In this document: positions 6,359 through 8,845 of the stretch, piece by piece | How positions within the stretch are numbered: position 1 is the stretch's first letter | Layout of the letters: each line of letters starts with the position of its first letter | Assembly: GCA_021792815.1 (NCBI GenBank) | Contig: JAJYTX010000087.1 | Coordinates: 1 to 8,845 of the forward strand | Length of the DNA: 8,845 nt | Direction of reading: 5' to 3' | Source: Pseudomonadota bacterium | Lineage (GTDB): Bacteria; Pseudomonadota; Gammaproteobacteria; Steroidobacterales; Steroidobacteraceae | Made by a program: the position numbers and the translations under genes | Notes under the pieces: model-generated | What the model saw: the letters and a program-made list of their open reading frames with translations, nothing else | Databases searched by the model: none | What the model was told of the DNA's origin: nothing

Positions 6359-7219
6359 ATGACTCTCTTGCACGTCATCATTCTCGCCATCGTTCAGGGG
6401 CTGGCCGAGCTGCTGCCGGTGTCCAGTTCCGCGCACGTGATCGTGGCGGAAAAGCTGTTGGGTATGAATCCCGCGGCGCCCAGGATGACACTTCTTCTGG
6501 TCATGTTGCACACCGGCACGATGCTGGCGGTGATCGCGTACTTCTGGCAGCGCTGGCGGCGCACGTTTTTCAGCTCCCGGGCCGCGTTCAGCCAGTTCGC
6601 CGTCGCGCTGATCGTCGCCACGTTCCTGACCGGGCTCGTCGGCGGCGGTCTCATCGAGTTCATCGAAAAAGTCCTGATGCGCCACCAGCCGCACGCCTGG
6701 ATCGAGCAGCTGTTCAGTCACCTGGGTCTGATCGCGGCCGCGCTCGCCGTCGGCGGCGTGTTCATCCTGGTGGCGGGCCTGTTCGAAAGGCGCCGCACGC
6801 AGCCCGAGGCGCCGCACGCGCTGACGCCGGCGCAGTATGGCTGGATCGGGGCGATTCAGGGGTTGTGCGTGCCCTTCCGCGGCTTTTCCCGCTCCGGCGC
6901 GACGATCTCCACCGGCCTGCTGTTGCGGGTGACGCGGGCGACGGCCGAGGATTTCAGCTTTGCGCTCGCGGTGGTGCTGACGCCGCCGGCGGATGCGCGC
7001 GAGCTGTGGCGACTCTATCAGTCGCAGCACCACCGTCTGGCGGCCGTGCTGCCGGCGGCGCTGCCGAGCGTCCTCGGCATGGTGTTCGCATTCCTGGCCG
7101 GTCTTCTCGCGCTCAAATGGCTGAGCCGCTGGCTCGAGAGGGGCCGCTGGCATTTCTTCGGCATTTACTGCCTGCTCGCGGCGGTCGTGGTCGGCTATCT
7201 CGCCTACACGGGCTTCTAG
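6359..7219 (+). CDS. uppP: Undecaprenyl-diphosphatase UppP (BacA)
   Basis: An integral inner-membrane phosphatase of 286 residues that converts undecaprenyl diphosphate to the monophosphate, recycling the lipid carrier for peptidoglycan and other envelope polymers; overexpression of the family gives bacitracin resistance. Motif 1 is QGLAELLPVSSSAH, with Glu17, Ser22-24 and His26; the first Glu of the E. coli motif is Gln13 here. Motif 2 is FRGFSRSGATIS at 173-184, with Arg178 matching the catalytic Arg. About eight hydrophobic segments are visible. Differences from E. coli (SSSAH for SSTGH, RGFSRSG for PGFSRSG, and VVLTPPADARE where E. coli has VPMMMGATA) mark a divergent subgroup. The Shine-Dalgarno is weak (GCAGGG). 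The stop TAG shares CTAG with the stop of the convergent porin gene. Confidence 0.92.
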   Translation: MTLLHVIILAIVQGLAELLPVSSSAHVIVAEKLLGMNPAAPRMTLLLVMLHTGTMLAVIAYFWQRWRRTFFSSRAAFSQFAVALIVATFLTGLVGGGLIEFIEKVLMRHQPHAWIEQLFSHLGLIAAALAVGGVFILVAGLFERRRTQPEAPHALTPAQYGWIGAIQGLCVPFRGFSRSGATISTGLLLRVTRATAEDFSFALAVVLTPPADARELWRLYQSQHHRLAAVLPAALPSVLGMVFAFLAGLLALKWLSRWLERGRWHFFGIYCLLAAVVVGYLAYTGF

Positions 7220-8391
7220 AAGCTGAACATCACGCGGATCAGGCCGAGCACAGTGTCCGGCGTATCCCCCCCGCCCGGATGGCGCCAGTACTGCAGGTCC
7301 GGCTGAATCGTCCAGCCGTGCGAGGCGTCGAGCTGATAGTACGCCTCGATTTCGCTCTCGAAGCCGTGGGTGAAGCCGGCGTGAGCGGCCAGCATGCTGT
7401 CGCTGTAGGCGATGCCGAGCTCATCATGCGGCCGCGCCGCCCACGGGCCGCGCCACACCACGCCGGCGCCGAAGTGCTGGCGCACCATGGCCACCGCGGC
7501 AGGTGCGGCGCCGAGCTGAAGGAACGCGCCGATGCCGCGGCCGCCGCCTGCGGCCGCTCGCCACAGCCGGGCGCCTGCGACCAGGTAGGCTCCGGCCGCA
7601 TGGTGGATCAGGCCGCCCTCGAACCGTTGGAATCGACCGGTATCGATCCAGCCACCGACCTGCAGAGTCAGGGGCAGCCCGGCGCAGCGGCCGCGCCATG
7701 CCTCCTCCGAGACGATCAGCGTGCCGCCCGGATCGTAGGCGAGCTCGGTTTCATGGTCGCGGAAGATCCCCAGGGAAAAGGATGCTTGCGCACCCGGGTG
7801 CACGAACACATCGGCGCCCCAGGCGCCCTTGGGGTAGGTGGGGAGCACGAAGGTGCTGATCGAGGCATCGGAGGAAAAATCGAGGGACACGAAGTTCTGG
7901 GCGAACGGGACGGTGAAGAACTGGTCATCGACGTACATCAGGCCGACCCGCATCCGCAGCTTGCGCGCCAGCAGGTCCTGTTGGAACCAGGCGCGGTCGA
8001 GCGAGGTCTCGGAATAGGCGTCCATGTTGTCCGGATCGGCGAGCGCGGGCACCTGGCGGGTGACGACGTTTGCGCCGCTGTGACTCTGCGCATCGAGAAA
8101 CAGCCTGCCACCCGGCCAGCCGACCAGCTTGCGCGTGTCGAGGGTGAGCTGCAGTTCGAGCAGACGCTGGGCGTCGAATCCGAGCGCATGAGGCAGCCCG
8201 CCCCTGAGCACATGCGATCCATCGAGTTGCACGAAGCCGTGGATCGCGACGCCATGATGTGCGAGATAGGCGCCTGGGGCAGCAACGCGCGCCGCGGCCG
8301 AGGGCAGGTGCGCACCGGCGAGAAAGACTGCCGCACGGGCATACGCGAGCAGCCGCCCCGAGCGTCGGCGCCCTCCGGGCCCGCGCACCAC
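7216..8391 (-). CDS. OprB-like carbohydrate-selective porin
   Basis: An outer-membrane beta-barrel of about 391 residues, matching OprB-type porins that let sugars diffuse into the periplasm. Hallmarks are LVGWPGGRLFLDAQSHSGAN at about 130-150, then a WFQQDLLARKLRMRVGLMYVD strand, LPTYPKGAWGADVFV, a late SEIEAYYQLDASHGWTIQPD strand pair, QYWRHPGGG and the ending RVMFSF with terminal Phe. The likely start is one of two adjacent GTG codons (8389-8391 or 8386-8388). These give a basic n-region (RGPGGRRRSGR), a hydrophobic core and an Ala-rich cleavage site near SAAARVA. The frame is open to ATG 8592, but those extra residues are Arg/Pro-rich and would bury the signal peptide. No good ribosome-binding site precedes either GTG, so the exact start is uncertain. 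It converges on uppP. Confidence 0.8.
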   Translation of the reverse strand: MVRGPGGRRRSGRLLAYARAAVFLAGAHLPSAAARVAAPGAYLAHHGVAIHGFVQLDGSHVLRGGLPHALGFDAQRLLELQLTLDTRKLVGWPGGRLFLDAQSHSGANVVTRQVPALADPDNMDAYSETSLDRAWFQQDLLARKLRMRVGLMYVDDQFFTVPFAQNFVSLDFSSDASISTFVLPTYPKGAWGADVFVHPGAQASFSLGIFRDHETELAYDPGGTLIVSEEAWRGRCAGLPLTLQVGGWIDTGRFQRFEGGLIHHAAGAYLVAGARLWRAAAGGGRGIGAFLQLGAAPAAVAMVRQHFGAGVVWRGPWAARPHDELGIAYSDSMLAAHAGFTHGFESEIEAYYQLDASHGWTIQPDLQYWRHPGGGDTPDTVLGLIRVMFSF

Positions 8392-8424
8392 CCCGACGCG
8401 ATGGGTTGGATCAACGGAGCGATC

Positions 8425-8430
8425 TGTCAA
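8425..8430 (-). promoter_or_regulatory. TTGACA, possible -35 of the porin gene
   Basis: The minus strand reads a perfect -35 hexamer 33 bases upstream of the GTG at 8391. No good -10 lies 16-18 bases downstream; the bases there read AACCCA. A promoter here would leave almost no leader, so either the -10 is poor and the leader very short, or the hexamer is chance. Confidence 0.2.
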
Positions 8431-8581
8431 GGATGTTCCAACGGGACGGATGGCGCGGCACACGCTGCCTCCAGGCCGGATCGACAGGCGCCCGCGCCGA
8501 GGGACCGCGCGGCGAGGATAACCCGAATTGGCGCGCCGCGTCCGAGGAGCGCGCGGGACGCCGGCGATCTCTGCAGCGAAA

Positions 8582-8611
8582 GCCCGCGCCATGAGCGCTC
8601 GATGCGCGGGC
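8582..8611. promoter_or_regulatory. 30-bp imperfect palindrome, candidate operator
   Basis: GCCCGCGC (8582-8589) and GCGCGGGC (8604-8611) are perfect 8-bp arms. Between them, sharing exactly the same centre, lies the self-complementary GAGCGCTC (8593-8600), so 12 of 15 positions per side pair. It lies between the porin and the next gene, about 125 bases from the latter. Confidence 0.35.
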
Positions 8612-8735
8612 GCGGCGGGGCGCTACGCACCAATACGGATGGTCGCTGCGGCGCCCGGGTGCAGACTGAATCGTATCCGGCCCGCATCACCCTGGACAGG
8701 TGAGCGGACATCCCGAGGACGAGGAGTGGCGTGAG

Positions 8736-8845
8736 ATGAGCGGGAGCGTGGTCATGTTCGCCGTGCCGTCGCTGCATGACATCGGCCCGGTGGAGGCGGA
8801 CAAGGTGGCGCGGATCACGGCGGCGCTCGATGCGCGGCTCGAGCT
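8736..8845 (+). CDS. N-terminal part of an unidentified protein (partial)
   Basis: An open frame starts at ATG 8736 with GAGGAG about ten bases upstream and runs off the window after 36 codons. The visible part reads MSGSVVMFAVPSLHDIGPVEADKVARITAALDARLE in two pieces: a short hydrophobic start, then a charged helix. I do not recognise a family. The same frame is open back to GTG 8700, which would add twelve acidic residues (SGHPEDEEWRE after the start), so that start is a real alternative. It is divergent from the porin gene. Confidence 0.5.
   Translation, partial: MSGSVVMFAVPSLHDIGPVEADKVARITAALDARLE

Larger units (their letters stand above)
8392..8735. other. Spacer between divergent porin and + strand gene
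   Basis: About 340 bases with no convincing gene on either strand; short frames crossing it are Arg/Ala/Pro-rich and resemble no family. It holds a perfect TTGACA on the minus strand (8430-8425), a 30-bp imperfect palindrome (8582-8611) and, near its right end, the GAGGAG site of the next gene. Part of it could be coding if the porin or the right-hand gene starts further upstream. Confidence 0.5.

Noticed and set aside
6184..8703. An 839-residue open frame on the + strand across uppP and opposite the porin
   Set aside because: It overlaps uppP in another frame and the porin on the other strand, both of which have firm family motifs. Its own product is a composition-driven mix with no domain.
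8427..8777. A 116-residue minus-strand frame in the right-hand spacer
   Set aside because: Arg/Pro/Ser-rich, no family resemblance, no ribosome-binding site, and it overlaps the start of the + strand gene.

Overview
The window is high-GC DNA with dense coding and heavy third-position G/C bias. Its gene set is Gram-negative: a TonB-dependent receptor and an OprB-type porin (both outer-membrane barrels ending in Phe), a DksA/TraR-type C4 zinc-finger protein and an undecaprenyl-diphosphatase. This points to a Pseudomonadota chromosome, probably a gamma- or betaproteobacterium. Nothing in the sequence fixes the genus, and I see no mobile element, CRISPR array, tRNA or rRNA.

Layout, left to right. 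(1) The tail of an unidentified + strand gene (to 106) converges on a large receptor gene; a strong hairpin at 145-185 separates them. (2) A TonB-dependent receptor, minus strand, 201-2693. (3) A roughly 400-base non-coding stretch, 2694-3099, carrying two GTGTGC/GCACAC inverted repeats upstream of the receptor and a long stem-loop just past the end of the next gene. (4) Three minus-strand genes: a BON-domain protein (3100-3750), a receiver-only response regulator (3862-4281) and a DksA/TraR-like zinc-finger protein (4401-4799). (5) A 247-base divergent intergenic region. (6) Three short + strand genes probably in one operon: a two-CBS-domain protein (5047-5502), a SpoIIAA/STAS-like protein starting at GTG (5572-5940) and a 67-residue protein like the N-terminal part of the YdaT family (5980-6183). 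(7) uppP (6359-7219), + strand, behind its own extended -10 promoter candidate. It runs tail-to-tail into an OprB-like porin (7216 to about 8391, minus strand), and the two stop codons interlock in one CTAG. (8) A roughly 340-base spacer with a 30-bp imperfect palindrome, then the start of an unidentified + strand gene that leaves the window.

How they may work together: the centre (3100-6183) looks like a stress/signalling island. It holds small single-domain sensors and effectors (BON, lone receiver, DksA-like, CBS pair, STAS-like, YdaT-like) on either side of one divergent control region. The two outer-membrane proteins and UppP are envelope functions, for substrate uptake and for recycling the lipid carrier of cell-wall synthesis. 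A functional link between the island and the envelope genes is inference only. I found no clearly new system; the best leads are the paired dyads upstream of the receptor, the stress island as a unit, and the zinc-finger protein whose coiled-coil tip lacks the usual DksA acidic motif.
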